DNA of 64,000 nucleotides from Dermabacteraceae bacterium TAE3-ERU5. GTDB lineage: Bacteria; Actinomycetota; Actinomycetes; Actinomycetales; Dermabacteraceae. The stretch is from contig JAHUUK010000009.1 of assembly GCA_019218375.1 (NCBI GenBank), positions 1-64,000 on the forward strand. Reading direction: 5' to 3'. The notes beneath the pieces were generated by a model, which saw only the letters and a program-made list of their open reading frames with translations, was not told the DNA's origin and made no database searches. Positions 17,072 through 26,565 of this stretch are shown in pieces. A program made the position numbers and the translations under genes. Position 1 is the stretch's first letter; each line of letters starts with the position of its first letter.

Positions 17072-18241
17072 TTAAAGCAGCACCAGGTTGTCTCTGTGCA
17101 CGGCCACGGGCGTTGCCACCTGCCGCATCAGGGCCCCCGGCAGCTCGTCCTCCATGCGCTGCAGGTTCATGCCCTGCAACCTGCGCACTATCTCGCTGGA
17201 CTGCGTAGCGAAACCGCGTGCGATTAGCTTTCCGTCAAGGCCCACGATGTCCACCGGGGCGCCTTGCGCGAAAATGCCGCGCACCTGGCAAATCCCCGCG
17301 AATAGGAGTGAAGCGTTGCGCTCTTGCAGGGCCTTGGCCGCGCCCTCGTCTACCGTCAGGCTGCCTCCGGCACGTGCGGCGTGCTTGAGCCACTGCCTGC
17401 GATCCCCGCGGCAGGAGTCGCTGGCCGCAAAGAACGTGCCGGGGCAGTGCTCACTGCCCTCTGCGAGGCGCGAAAACACGAGCGGCAGATCCGAGGCCTG
17501 CAGCACCAGCGTGGCACACCCCGCCTCCGTCGCGATCTGCGCGGCCTCCAGCTTTGTCACCATGCCGCCGGTGCCGACCTTGGAGCCGACCGTGCCGAGG
17601 CTGATCCCGGCCAGTTCCGAAAAGTCCCGCACCAGGGGGATCCGCTGCGCGCCGGGCGTGCCGGGCGCGGCGGTATAGAGGCCGTCAATGTCGGTGCAGA
17701 GCAGCAGCAGATCGGCGCCGACGGTCTGTGCCACCAGCGCGGCCAGCCGGTCGTTATCGCCGAACGAAATTTCGCCGGTAGCCACCGCGTCGTTTTCGTT
17801 GATGATGGTGATCGCGCCGAGGCCCTGTACGGGTTCCAGCGCGGCGCGGATGTTAGTGCGGCGCGAAACGCAGGAAAGATCATCTTCCGTCAGCAGAAAC
17901 TGCGCGGCGCTCAGCCCCAGCTCGGCAAAAACATCACGCCACGCTGCCAGCAGCAGCGGCTGCCCGACCGCCGCGAGCACCTGCTGCGTGGCGAGCTCGC
18001 GCGGCCGTTCCCGGAACCCCAGCACGGGTAGGGCCGCCGCGATTGCGCCGGAGGAAACCAGCGTGACCGCGGCCCCGCTGCTTTTCTGCCAGTGGGCGGC
18101 GCAGCGCGCCACCTCTGCCATGCGCTCCAGGTTGAGTGCGCCGTCCTCCCCCACCAGGGACGAGGAACCGATCTTGATTACGACCCTGGCGGAAGTGGTG
18201 ACGTCCGCGAAATCCCGGTATCGCTCCGGAGGCCGTTTCAT
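17072..18241 (-). CDS. proB: Glutamate 5-kinase with PUA domain
   Basis: The enzyme phosphorylates glutamate, the first and usually proline-inhibited step of proline synthesis. The 389-residue protein has an N-terminal amino-acid kinase domain ([35 protein letters not shown]) and a C-terminal PUA domain from about residue 290 ([16 protein letters not shown]). Its ATG overlaps the obgE stop by 4 bp (ATGA), so translation is coupled to obgE. Confidence 0.96.
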   Translation of the reverse strand: MKRPPERYRDFADVTTSARVVIKIGSSSLVGEDGALNLERMAEVARCAAHWQKSSGAAVTLVSSGAIAAALPVLGFRERPRELATQQVLAAVGQPLLLAAWRDVFAELGLSAAQFLLTEDDLSCVSRRTNIRAALEPVQGLGAITIINENDAVATGEISFGDNDRLAALVAQTVGADLLLLCTDIDGLYTAAPGTPGAQRIPLVRDFSELAGISLGTVGSKVGTGGMVTKLEAAQIATEAGCATLVLQASDLPLVFSRLAEGSEHCPGTFFAASDSCRGDRRQWLKHAARAGGSLTVDEGAAKALQERNASLLFAGICQVRGIFAQGAPVDIVGLDGKLIARGFATQSSEIVRRLQGMNLQRMEDELPGALMRQVATPVAVHRDNLVLL

Positions 18242-19761
18242 GTCGTGGGATCGGTCCAGTGACCGGCGCGGCGCTCCTGCTCCATGGCCGCCAGCCTGTC
18301 TAGGCGGGCCGCGGTGCGGGCCTTTTGCTCCTCGCGCTTTTCCTGGCGGGTCGGGCGCGAGGTGTCTTCCAGGCGCATGTCGGTACCGCGGGCGCCGAGT
18401 AGTTCCGCGCCACCCACCATGGTGGGCTCCCAGTCAAAGACAACCGCGTCGTCGCCCTCGCCGATGAGCACGGTGTCCCCGGCCTGCGCTCCCACGGCGT
18501 AAAGCTGATCCTCCACGCCCAGGCGCGCGAGCCTGTCGGCCAGGTAACCGACGGCCTCGTCGTTGGCGAACTGAGTCTGGCGTACCCAGCGTTCGGGCTT
18601 TTCGCCGCGAATACGGTAGGCGGTCTGGCCGTCCAGCTGCTCGGGAGTCACCGTGAAGCCGCTATCGTCCAGCGCTTCGGGGGCGAGCACGATCGGGGCC
18701 GCTTCCGGTGCGGGCAGCGCCGCGCGTGCCTCTTCCACCAGGCCGCCCAGCACGAATGCCAGCTCGCGCAGGCCCTTGCGAGACACCGCGGAAACCTCCA
18801 GCACCTGCGTGCCGCGCGCGGCAAGCTGTTCGCGCACCATTTCGGCCATGTCGGCGCCGTCCGGCAGATCGGTCTTGTTCAACACGACCACGCTGGGGCG
18901 TTCCATCAGCGGGATGCGCTGACCGGCATCGCTGTCGCCCACCAACCTATCGGCGTAGGCGCGCAGCTCCCCCTCGATGGTCTCCAGGTCCTGTAGCGGA
19001 TCGCGGTCAGATTCCGGAGTCGCCGCGTCAAGAACGTGCACGATGACATGGCAGCGCTCGATGTGACGCAGGAAGTCCAGGCCCAGCCCCTTGCCCGCGC
19101 TCGCGCCGGGAATAAGCCCGGGCACGTCGGCGATCGTGTAGCGGAACTGCTCGGCCTCGACCACGCCCAGGTTCGGGGTCAGGGTCGTGAACGGGTAGTC
19201 GGCGATCTTTGGGCGCGCGGCCGACATCGCCGCAATCAGCGAAGACTTACCCGCGCTCGGGTAGCCGACCAACGCCACGTCGGCCACGGTCTTGAGTTCC
19301 AGCGTGATGCGGCGTTCCTCGCCAGGCTCGCCCAGCAGGGCGAAACCGGGTGCCTTGCGCTTGGCGGAAGCCAGCGCCGCGTTGCCCAGGCCGCCACGCC
19401 CGCCGCGCGCCACCACGAGCTCCGCGCCTGCCCCCACCATGTCGGCAATTACCTTGCCCTCGGGGGTCTTCACCACGGTGCCGTCGGGAATACTGAGGAT
19501 CAGATCCTCCCCCTTGGCTCCGTGCCGGAAATCGCCCTTACCGAAGCCACCGGAATCGGCGGTGCGGTGCGGCCTGTGGTGGAAAGGCAGCAGGGTGGTG
19601 ACGTCGGGGTCTACCCGCAGCACGATGTCCCCGCCGTGCCCGCCATTGGCCCCGTCAGGGCCCGCCAGCGGCTTGAACTTTTCGCGGCGAATGGAGGCGC
19701 AGCCGTTACCGCCATCCCCCGCCTTCAGATGGACGGTTACGCGGTCAACAAACGTGGTCAT
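18238..19761 (-). CDS. obgE: Obg family GTPase
   Basis: This essential GTPase binds the 50S subunit and acts in ribosome maturation and stress response. The 507-residue protein has the glycine-rich Obg fold (residues 1-160, [17 protein letters not shown]), a G domain with P-loop [10 protein letters not shown] and [10 protein letters not shown] and NKTDLPD motifs, and a C-terminal OCT domain typical of actinobacteria and firmicutes. It has an AGGGAG ribosome binding site and follows rpmA. Confidence 0.97.
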   Translation of the reverse strand: MTTFVDRVTVHLKAGDGGNGCASIRREKFKPLAGPDGANGGHGGDIVLRVDPDVTTLLPFHHRPHRTADSGGFGKGDFRHGAKGEDLILSIPDGTVVKTPEGKVIADMVGAGAELVVARGGRGGLGNAALASAKRKAPGFALLGEPGEERRITLELKTVADVALVGYPSAGKSSLIAAMSAARPKIADYPFTTLTPNLGVVEAEQFRYTIADVPGLIPGASAGKGLGLDFLRHIERCHVIVHVLDAATPESDRDPLQDLETIEGELRAYADRLVGDSDAGQRIPLMERPSVVVLNKTDLPDGADMAEMVREQLAARGTQVLEVSAVSRKGLRELAFVLGGLVEEARAALPAPEAAPIVLAPEALDDSGFTVTPEQLDGQTAYRIRGEKPERWVRQTQFANDEAVGYLADRLARLGVEDQLYAVGAQAGDTVLIGEGDDAVVFDWEPTMVGGAELLGARGTDMRLEDTSRPTRQEKREEQKARTAARLDRLAAMEQERRAGHWTDPTT

Positions 19762-19792
19762 GAAAACTCCCTAGGAGCGGGTGCGGATAGCC

Positions 19793-19830
19793 CAAGAGGG
19801 ACGGCCCCTGTGCGGGTCCCGTCCCTCTTG
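19793..19830. other. Hairpin in the rpmA-obgE gap
   Basis: CAAGAGGGAC pairs with GTCCCTCTTG across a partly paired 18-nt loop. On the minus strand no U-run follows, so it is more likely a processing or stability hairpin than a terminator. Confidence 0.5.
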
Positions 19831-19849
19831 AAAAGTTTTTGCGAGCGTC

Positions 19850-20101
19850 TCAGGCAGAGACTACGCTGACGACCTTGCGGTCGCGCTGACGGCCAAACTC
19901 GACGGTGCCAGCGGTGAGGGCGAACAGGGTGTCGTCCTTGCCGCGGCCTACGCCGGAGCCGGGGTGGAAGTGGGTTCCACGCTGGCGGACGAGGATCTCG
20001 CCGGCGAGGACTTCCTGGCCACCGAAGCGCTTAACGCCGAGGCGCTGAGCGTTCGAGTCGCGGCCGTTCTTAGAGGAGCTAGCGCCCTTCTTATGTGCCA
20101 T
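19850..20101 (-). CDS. rpmA: 50S ribosomal protein L27
   Basis: This 83-residue L27, whose N-terminal tail reaches toward the peptidyl transferase centre, carries the conserved [21 protein letters not shown] start. It lacks the cleavable N-terminal extension seen in Firmicutes. It lies 16 bp after rplU, the standard order. Confidence 0.98.
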   Translation of the reverse strand: MAHKKGASSSKNGRDSNAQRLGVKRFGGQEVLAGEILVRQRGTHFHPGSGVGRGKDDTLFALTAGTVEFGRQRDRKVVSVVSA

Positions 20102-20117
20102 GGCTTAAACCTCTCCC

Positions 20118-20426
20118 TTACTTAATTCCGGTGACCTTGAGCTGGGTCAGCTGCTGACGGTGACCCTGACGCTTCTTGTAACCGGTCTTGTTCTTGTACT
20201 TAAGAATACGGATCTTGGGGCCCTTGGTGTGCTCGAGAACCTCGGCAGACACCTTGACCTTGGCGAGAGCGTCAGCGTCGCTCGTCACCTTGTCACCGTC
20301 AACGAGCAGGACCGGCGCGAATTCGACAGTGTCGCCTGCCTCACCCGCAACGCGGTTGATCTCGATGACGTCCCCAACAGACACCTTCTCCTGACGACCG
20401 CCAGCGCGGACGATTGCGTACACCAC
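20118..20426 (-). CDS. rplU: 50S ribosomal protein L21
   Basis: This 102-residue L21 binds 23S rRNA domain I. The conserved start [18 protein letters not shown] and tail [15 protein letters not shown] are intact. It has its own strong promoter upstream in the rne-rplU gap, and an AGAAAGAG ribosome binding site. Confidence 0.98.
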   Translation of the reverse strand: MVYAIVRAGGRQEKVSVGDVIEINRVAGEAGDTVEFAPVLLVDGDKVTSDADALAKVKVSAEVLEHTKGPKIRILKYKNKTGYKKRQGHRQQLTQLKVTGIK

Positions 20427-20581
20427 GAATCAGCTCTTTCTCTTGAACGTTCTTTAACGTGCGATCCCGCTTACCGGGCCACGGTCCGCAGCCACCACCG
20501 CAAAGTACTTGCGAGGGGCGCGGTCTCGTGACCGCCTCGGCGGGCACGATGGTGGGGGCATTAAAAAATGCACCGACGAAT

Positions 20582-20610
20582 AGACTACGGCTGTAGTGGT
20601 GGCGGGTCAA
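20582..20610 (-). promoter_or_regulatory. Promoter of the rplU-rpmA unit
   Basis: On the minus strand TTGACC (20610-20605), a 17-bp spacer and TAGTCT (20587-20582) form a near-consensus sigma-A promoter. This leaves a leader of about 150 nt before rplU. Confidence 0.7.
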
Positions 20611-20667
20611 CTGCGACATGCCGAAAGGCCTGCGCTTTTACCCGCCAACCACTGTGTAGCTCGTCAC

Positions 20668-23406
20668 CTATTTTTCGGGCTCGGCCTCCGGGGAAGCCGA
20701 TTCCGGGGTTACTACCTGCCCAGCGACAGTAACCTCGGGAGTCTCATGATGCGTCGATGCCGCAGCGGCGATAGAGGCGATGGTCGCGCGCGCGATCTCT
20801 CGTGCCTTATCGTCATTTGCCAGCACCTGCACGTCAGAAGCGGTTTTTTCATCTACCAGTTCGGCCACCGCTTCTTTCGCGCTACCGCGGCTGCCACGCT
20901 TCGCCCTGGCCGCCTTGCGGGAACGCTTGGCTCCCTGCGCGGGAGCCTCCTTCTCCTGCTGCGCCGGAGTCGGAGCGGTGTTTCCCTGCATATCAATCAC
21001 GATGCCGCGGCCGTGACACTGCTCGCAGTCGTGCGAGAACATCTCTACCAGGCCCTGGCCGACGCGCTTGCGCGTCATCTGCACCAGCCCCAGGCTCGTC
21101 ACCTCGGCCACCTGATGCTTGGTGCGGTCCCGGGAAAGGCACTCCACCAAACGGCGCAGTACCAGATCGCGGTTGGCCTCCAGCACCATGTCGATGAAGT
21201 CCACGACGATGATGCCGCCGATGTCGCGCAGACGCAGCTGGCGCACGATCTCCTCGGCCGCTTCCAGGTTGTTCTTAGTGACCGTCTCTTCGAGGGAGCC
21301 GCCAGCGCCGGTGAACTTGCCGGTGTTGACGTCGATCACGGTCATGGCCTCGGTGCGGTCGATCACCAGCGAGCCGCCGGAGGGCAGGTAGACCTTGCGG
21401 TCCATCGCCTTCAGAAGCTGCTCATCGATGCGATGCTTCGCGAACACGTCCTTTTCACCGACGTGCTTCGTTACGCGATCAAGCAGGTCGGGCGCTACAG
21501 AACTGACGTACTCATGCACGTTCTTGTAGGCCTTATCGCCCTGCACGATGAGCGAGGTGAAGTCCTCGTTAAAGACGTCGCGCACAACCTTGATTACCAG
21601 GTCAGGCTCGTTCGAAAGCAGCGCCGGAGCACTCTTGCTGCCCTGCGCCTTCTGGATGCGCTCCCATTCCTTACGCAGGCGCTCGACGTCGCGGGTCAGC
21701 TCTTCCTCGCTCGCTCCCTCGGCGGCGGTACGCACGATCACGCCGGCATCCTTGGGGATGATCTGACGCATGATCTTCTTCAGGCGAGTGCGCTCGTTGT
21801 CGGGCAGCTTGCGGGAGATACCGGTCATGGAACCGCCCGGCACGAACACCAGGTAGCGCCCCGGAAGGGAAATCTGGCTGGTCAGGCGCGCGCCCTTATG
21901 GCCGATCGGGTCCTTGGTTACCTGAACCAAAACCGAATCGCCGGGCTTAAGCGCAAGTTCGATGCGACGCGGCTGGCCGTCCAGGCCCGCAGCATCCCAA
22001 TTGACCTCGCCCGCATAGAGCACGGCGTTGCGGCCACGATCGATGTCCACGAAGGCCGCTTCCATGCTGGGGAGCACGTTCTGCACCTTGCCGAGGTAGA
22101 CGTTGCCGACCATCGAGGTCTGCGACTTACGCGCCACGTAATGCTCAACCAGGATGTCGTCTTCCAAAACCGCGATCTGGGTGCGTCCGGCGGCTTCACG
22201 CACAACCATGGAGCGCTTAACGGCCTCGCGGCGCGCCAGGAACTCGGCTTCCGTGATCGAGGTCTTGCGTCGACCGGCATCGCGGCTTTCCCTGCGGCGC
22301 TGCTTCTTGGCTTCCAGACGGGTGGACCCCTTTACGGCCCGCACCTCGTCACGGCCCTCGCGCACACGTACAACGGTGTTCGGCGGATCATCGCTCGCGG
22401 CATCATCGCCCTGGCTGCCGTTGCGGCGGCGACGACGGCGACGGCGAGTGGTGCTTTCCCCGGCCTGTTCATCCTCACCGGTTTCGTCGTCCGCAGCCTC
22501 CTCTGAGGTCTCTTCTTCCGAGGTCTCTTCGCTGCGTCCCCGACCACGGCGTCCACGCCCGCCTCGGCGGCGGCGTCGGCGCTGCGGCGCACCCTCTTCG
22601 TTTTCTTCGTCTTCCGTCTCTTCCGCATCTTCCGCCGCGCTTTCGTCTGCGACGGTGGCTACCGGGGCCTGGAATAGCAGCGAGGCGAAGTCCAAACGTG
22701 CAGCGTTGCTATCCTGCGCGGTCTCTTCCTGCGGCGACGCCTTATGCTGCTGGGCCAAATTAGCCAGGTCGTCCAAGACGGCGGAGCGGTCTTCGCGCTC
22801 GGGCGCCACAAAGACGGGAGCCGAAGTAGTTTTGCTGGTTTCTTCGTTTGCGGAAGCGCTTTCAGCAGCCTCCTGCTTCTCACCCTGCGCTTCCTTGCGC
22901 TTTCCGCGGCTGCTGCGGCGCTTGCGCTGCGACTGGCGCGGTTCTTCCTGCGCGGTGGCCGCATCATCGCTCTTGGGGGCCTCGCCGTCTGCCACCTTGG
23001 CTTCCGGTTCGGATGAATTCTGCGAGCCACCTACGGCGGGCTGCGTTTTTTCGTCGGGCTCCACGGCGCGGCGGGAATTACGGGTCCGGCGCGGCTTTTG
23101 CGCGAGCACCTCTTCAGCCACAGCTTCCTGGGGAGCAACCGAGGTCTTTGCCTCCGTTTCCTTCGCTACCGGGGCCACCACCTGCGGGGGACCCGCCGGA
23201 GCCGCCACCGCGCGGCGCGGCCTGCGCTGCGGGGCCTCCGTCACTACCACGGCCTCCGCAGGCTGAGCCGCCACCATGGTGGATCGCGTGTCAGCGGAGA
23301 CCGGGGGCACCTCTACGCTCGGGGCGCTTGCGGGGGCCGTTGCCCGCCGACGCTCACGCCTGCGGGGCGTTCCCTCGGCGTGGGGGGTTTCGCTATGTTC
23401 AGCCAT
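20668..23406 (-). CDS. rne: Ribonuclease E/G family endoribonuclease
   Basis: This is the main endonuclease of mRNA decay and rRNA/tRNA processing in actinobacteria. In the 912-residue protein the first 375 or so residues are a low-complexity extension of acidic and arginine-rich blocks (QRRRRRRGGRGRRGRGR), as in mycobacterial RNase E. Next come the S1 domain (SMVGNVYLGKVQNVLPSMEA) and the DNase I-like catalytic part with metal ligands in MTVIDVNTG and IVVDFIDM. The zinc-link cysteines are 794 and 797 (CEQCHGRG). The C-terminal tail is basic. An AAAGGAG site precedes the ATG. Confidence 0.95.
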   Translation of the reverse strand: MAEHSETPHAEGTPRRRERRRATAPASAPSVEVPPVSADTRSTMVAAQPAEAVVVTEAPQRRPRRAVAAPAGPPQVVAPVAKETEAKTSVAPQEAVAEEVLAQKPRRTRNSRRAVEPDEKTQPAVGGSQNSSEPEAKVADGEAPKSDDAATAQEEPRQSQRKRRSSRGKRKEAQGEKQEAAESASANEETSKTTSAPVFVAPEREDRSAVLDDLANLAQQHKASPQEETAQDSNAARLDFASLLFQAPVATVADESAAEDAEETEDEENEEGAPQRRRRRRGGRGRRGRGRSEETSEEETSEEAADDETGEDEQAGESTTRRRRRRRRNGSQGDDAASDDPPNTVVRVREGRDEVRAVKGSTRLEAKKQRRRESRDAGRRKTSITEAEFLARREAVKRSMVVREAAGRTQIAVLEDDILVEHYVARKSQTSMVGNVYLGKVQNVLPSMEAAFVDIDRGRNAVLYAGEVNWDAAGLDGQPRRIELALKPGDSVLVQVTKDPIGHKGARLTSQISLPGRYLVFVPGGSMTGISRKLPDNERTRLKKIMRQIIPKDAGVIVRTAAEGASEEELTRDVERLRKEWERIQKAQGSKSAPALLSNEPDLVIKVVRDVFNEDFTSLIVQGDKAYKNVHEYVSSVAPDLLDRVTKHVGEKDVFAKHRIDEQLLKAMDRKVYLPSGGSLVIDRTEAMTVIDVNTGKFTGAGGSLEETVTKNNLEAAEEIVRQLRLRDIGGIIVVDFIDMVLEANRDLVLRRLVECLSRDRTKHQVAEVTSLGLVQMTRKRVGQGLVEMFSHDCEQCHGRGIVIDMQGNTAPTPAQQEKEAPAQGAKRSRKAARAKRGSRGSAKEAVAELVDEKTASDVQVLANDDKAREIARATIASIAAAASTHHETPEVTVAGQVVTPESASPEAEPEK

Positions 23407-23732
23407 CTGGCTGCTCCTTTTAGTCCTCTGTTCCAGCGCATCCTGGACGGGACGGTCATCGCCCTGAGGGCGGAAGTCATGTGCCCCCTGCGTGTCGCGC
23501 GGCTCCTGGGAAGAGCGCAGCGTGTCAACCGTGCCGCCGCAGTCACGAATGTAGCTGCGTCACCAAAATTCGGTAACGCGCGCAAACTGTCGGCACGGGC
23601 AGGGGTTCCTCCGCCCGATGCGGGACGGAGAAGCGCTCCCCCCAGTATGGCACAGCACACCGCCGCACCAGAGGAAGGGGGAAGAAAACGAGTCCGACAC
23701 CAAAAAAAGACTGATAAACTGACAAGGCGTCA

Positions 23733-23752
23733 GAACAGTGTTGCCGCTGTTC
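23733..23752. promoter_or_regulatory. Inverted repeat upstream of cydA
   Basis: GAACAG and CTGTTC, separated by 8 bp, form a dyad of the size bound by many dimeric regulators. It sits 119 bp before the cydA ATG. The regulator is unknown; the response regulator encoded downstream of the operon is one candidate. Confidence 0.35.
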
Positions 23753-23788
23753 AAAGCGCATTTTTTTTGCTTTCAAGGTGCCTTTTTC

Positions 23789-23814
23789 GGGACTTTCGTC
23801 CCAATTTATTTTTC
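23789..23814 (+). terminator. Small terminator-like hairpin in the cydA leader
   Basis: GGGAC-TTTC-GTCCC is followed by AATTTATTTTT. The stem is only 5 bp, so this is weak evidence for early termination before cydA. Confidence 0.35.
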
Positions 23815-23870
23815 GGTACCGGATAGCGTACAGATCATCACTACCACTCCGTCCTAATATAAGGAACCAA

Positions 23871-25445
23871 ATGGAAGCCCTCGACCTTGCACGGTGGCAA
23901 TTCGGTGTAACTACCGTCTACCACTTTATCTTCGTGCCGCTGACCATCGGTCTTTCGCTGCTCGTGGCGATCATGCAGACCTACGCCTACCGCGCGAAGG
24001 ATGCTGAGACTCGCACTGCCTGGGTGAAGATCACCAAGTTCTTCGGCCAGCTGCTCATCATTAACTTCGGCATCGGCATCGCCACCGGCATCGTGCAGGA
24101 GTTCCAGTTCGGCATGAACTGGTCAAAGTACTCCATCTTTGTTGGTGACATCTTCGGTGCTCCGCTCGCGCTCGAAGGCCTGCTCGCCTTCTTCATGGAA
24201 TCCACCTTCCTCGGCCTGTGGATCTTCGGCTGGGACAAGCTGCCCAAGAAGATTCACCTGCTGAGCATCTGGATGGTAGCTCTCGGCACCGCTCTCTCGG
24301 CCTACTTCATTCTGGCCGCGAACTCTTTCATGCAGCACCCCGTAGCCGCTGTGTTCAACCCCGAAACGGGACGCGCTGAGCTCGATCCGAGCCAGGGCGG
24401 CATCTGGGGCGTGCTCACCAACAGCACCACCCTCGCTACTTTCCCCCACGTCATCACCGGCGCTTGGCTGGTGGCTGCCTGCTTCGTTACCGGCGTTGCC
24501 ACCTGGCACATGATCCGCCACACCCGTAAGGGCCAGCAGCTCGGCACGGACACCGCCGAGGGCGCTGCGCACATCAAGCAGGCCCGCACCATCTTCCGCC
24601 CGGCCGTGCGCTTCGGCGTGGTCTGGATGCTCATCGCTGGCGTCGGCCTCGGTATCAGCGGTGACGCGCAGGCAAAGCTCATGTTTGAGCAGCAGCCCAT
24701 GAAGATGGCTTCCGCCGAGGCTCTCTGCCACACCGAAAAGGGTGCTTCCTTCTCCCTGCTTACCCTGGGTGGGCCCGACGCTTTCAATGCTAACTGCGAC
24801 AACGTGCGTGACGTCATCACCGTTCCCTACCTGCTTTCCGTTCTAGCCACCTGGGATCCGCACGCGGAGCTGAAGGGTGTTACCGAGCTGGAGAAGGAAT
24901 ACAAGGAAAAGTACGGCGAGACCGTCACCATGCCTGACGGCAGCGTGGTTCCCGCTAACTACACCCCCGATCTGTTCACCTCTTACTGGTCCTTCCGTCT
25001 GATGATCGGCCTGGCCGGTTTCGCCGCCGTGCTCGCGCTGTGGATGCTGTGGGTGACCCGCGAAAAGAAACAGGGCGATGAGATCTCCAAGCAGGGGCTT
25101 ACCACCTCCAAGCTGGTTTCCACTTTCGCTCTGATCGCAATTCCGATGCCGTTCCTGGCTAACTCGTTTGGCTGGATCTTCACCGAAGTTGGCCGTCAGC
25201 CGTGGGTAGTTGCCCCGAACCCGACGGGCGATCCGATGGTGCGCCTGATGACCATGCAGGGCGTGTCCAACCACCCCTCCTGGATCGTGGTTACCTCGCT
25301 GGTGGTGTTCACCCTGCTCTACGGTGTGCTCGCAGTAGTCTGGTATCAGCTGATGCACCGCTACTCGGCCAAGGGCATTTCCCTCCCGGCCCCCGATGAA
25401 GACAAAGCGGACGCGAAAGAAGTTTCGCTGTCCTTCGGGTACTGA
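23871..25445 (+). CDS. cydA: Cytochrome bd ubiquinol/menaquinol oxidase subunit I
   Basis: This membrane subunit of the high-affinity terminal oxidase binds haems b558, b595 and d, oxidises quinol and reduces oxygen. The 524-residue protein has His18 (TTVYHF, equivalent to the b595 ligand) and the conserved GWIFTEVGRQPW motif near residue 435. It has nine or so transmembrane helices with a short Q-loop, typical of Gram-positive enzymes. The ATG at 23871 with AAGGA upstream is chosen over earlier in-frame codons. It is first gene of cydABDC. Confidence 0.96.
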   Translation: MEALDLARWQFGVTTVYHFIFVPLTIGLSLLVAIMQTYAYRAKDAETRTAWVKITKFFGQLLIINFGIGIATGIVQEFQFGMNWSKYSIFVGDIFGAPLALEGLLAFFMESTFLGLWIFGWDKLPKKIHLLSIWMVALGTALSAYFILAANSFMQHPVAAVFNPETGRAELDPSQGGIWGVLTNSTTLATFPHVITGAWLVAACFVTGVATWHMIRHTRKGQQLGTDTAEGAAHIKQARTIFRPAVRFGVVWMLIAGVGLGISGDAQAKLMFEQQPMKMASAEALCHTEKGASFSLLTLGGPDAFNANCDNVRDVITVPYLLSVLATWDPHAELKGVTELEKEYKEKYGETVTMPDGSVVPANYTPDLFTSYWSFRLMIGLAGFAAVLALWMLWVTREKKQGDEISKQGLTTSKLVSTFALIAIPMPFLANSFGWIFTEVGRQPWVVAPNPTGDPMVRLMTMQGVSNHPSWIVVTSLVVFTLLYGVLAVVWYQLMHRYSAKGISLPAPDEDKADAKEVSLSFGY

Positions 25446-25476
25446 TCGATCAGGTCACTGGAAAGGACACTGAATC

Positions 25477-26541
25477 ATGGATATGACTTTTCTCCAGATC
25501 CTCTGGTTTACCCTGATCGCGGTACTCTTCACCGGGTATTTCGTACTGGAAGGGTTCGACTTCGGCGTCGGCATGAACGTGCTGTTCCTAGGCAAGGGCG
25601 ATGAGGAGCGCAGGAGCGTCATGCTGCGCACCATCGGCCCGGTCTGGGACGGTAACCAGGTTTGGCTGCTAGTCGGCGGCGGCGCTATGTTCGCCGCTTT
25701 CCCGGCCTGGTACGCGACCCTCTTCTCCGGCTTCTACCTGGCCCTGCTGGCCATCCTCGTGGCGCTGATCGTGCGCGTCTGCGCATTCAAGTACCGCGAG
25801 AAGTCGGATTCTGCGCGCTGGCGCAAGAACTGGGACCTGATGCACTTCATCGGCGGCTTCTTCCCCTCCCTGCTGTGGGGCGTCGCTTTCGCCAACATCG
25901 TGCAGGGCGTAGCGATCAACAAGCAGGGCGAGGTCACCACCTCCCTGCTCGGGCTGCTGAACCCGTTCGGCCTGCTCGGCGGCGTCGTCTTCGTGCTCCT
26001 GTTCTGGATGCACGGCACCCTCTACCTCGCTATTAAAACCGACGGAGAGGTGCGTGCGGACGCCAACAAGCTGGCGGGCAAGCTGTTCATCCCGGTAATC
26101 CTCGGCGGTGCCGTATTCCTGGTTTGGGCCCAGCTCATGTTCAACGGCAAGGCGCTCACCTGGATCCCGCTGGTACTGGCGGCGCTTTCCCTGATCGCGC
26201 TGATCCCGCTGCACGCCAAGAAGCTCGAAAAGGCCACCTTCTGGACCTCTTGCTTCGCTATCGCAATGGCATCGGCGTTCCTGTTCGGCTGCCTGTTCCC
26301 GAACGTGCTGCCCTCGAACCCGGTTCCCGCCAACTCACTGACCATCCCGGCCGCGGCCTCCACCGAATACACCCTGCTGGTGATGACCGTCGCGACCGTG
26401 CTGATCCTGCCGTTCGTGCTGGCCTACCAGATCTGGGCCTACTGGGTGTTCCGTGACCGCATCTCGGATAGCTCCGCGCCCGCCGAAAACGGTCTACTCT
26501 TGAAGGCGAAAGAAAAGATCGCTCAGAACTTCTCGGTCTGA
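25477..26541 (+). CDS. cydB: Cytochrome bd oxidase subunit II
   Basis: This is the second core subunit of the bd oxidase, pairing with CydA. The 354-residue protein has about eight transmembrane helices. The conserved start LQILWFTLIAVLFTGYFVLE continues into GFDFGVGM, and VWDGNQVWLLVGGGAMFAAFP follows. It lies 31 bp after cydA with a GAAAGGA ribosome binding site. Confidence 0.96.
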   Translation: MDMTFLQILWFTLIAVLFTGYFVLEGFDFGVGMNVLFLGKGDEERRSVMLRTIGPVWDGNQVWLLVGGGAMFAAFPAWYATLFSGFYLALLAILVALIVRVCAFKYREKSDSARWRKNWDLMHFIGGFFPSLLWGVAFANIVQGVAINKQGEVTTSLLGLLNPFGLLGGVVFVLLFWMHGTLYLAIKTDGEVRADANKLAGKLFIPVILGGAVFLVWAQLMFNGKALTWIPLVLAALSLIALIPLHAKKLEKATFWTSCFAIAMASAFLFGCLFPNVLPSNPVPANSLTIPAAASTEYTLLVMTVATVLILPFVLAYQIWAYWVFRDRISDSSAPAENGLLLKAKEKIAQNFSV

Positions 26542-26549
26542 CATCACCT

Positions 26550-26565
26550 AAGGAGGTCGACCATT
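26550..26565 (+). promoter_or_regulatory. Ribosome binding site that decides the cydD start
   Basis: AAGGAGG at 26550-26556 is followed by a 6-nt spacer and ATT. No ATG, GTG or TTG lies within reach in frame, so initiation at a rare AUU codon is implied. Confidence 0.65.

Larger units (their letters stand above)
23407..23870. other. Divergent rne / cyd intergenic region
   Basis: No gene is seen in these 464 bases. The region contains an inverted repeat GAACAG-N8-CTGTTC (23733-23752) and a small hairpin GGGAC-TTTC-GTCCC (23789-23802) followed by a T-rich run. The cydA ribosome binding site is AAGGA. I could not place a confident -35/-10 pair for either gene. Confidence 0.55.

Noticed and set aside
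20596-22506. Long plus-strand open frame opposite rne
   Set aside because: Shadow of the RNase E gene; codon bias and low-complexity composition come from the complementary strand.
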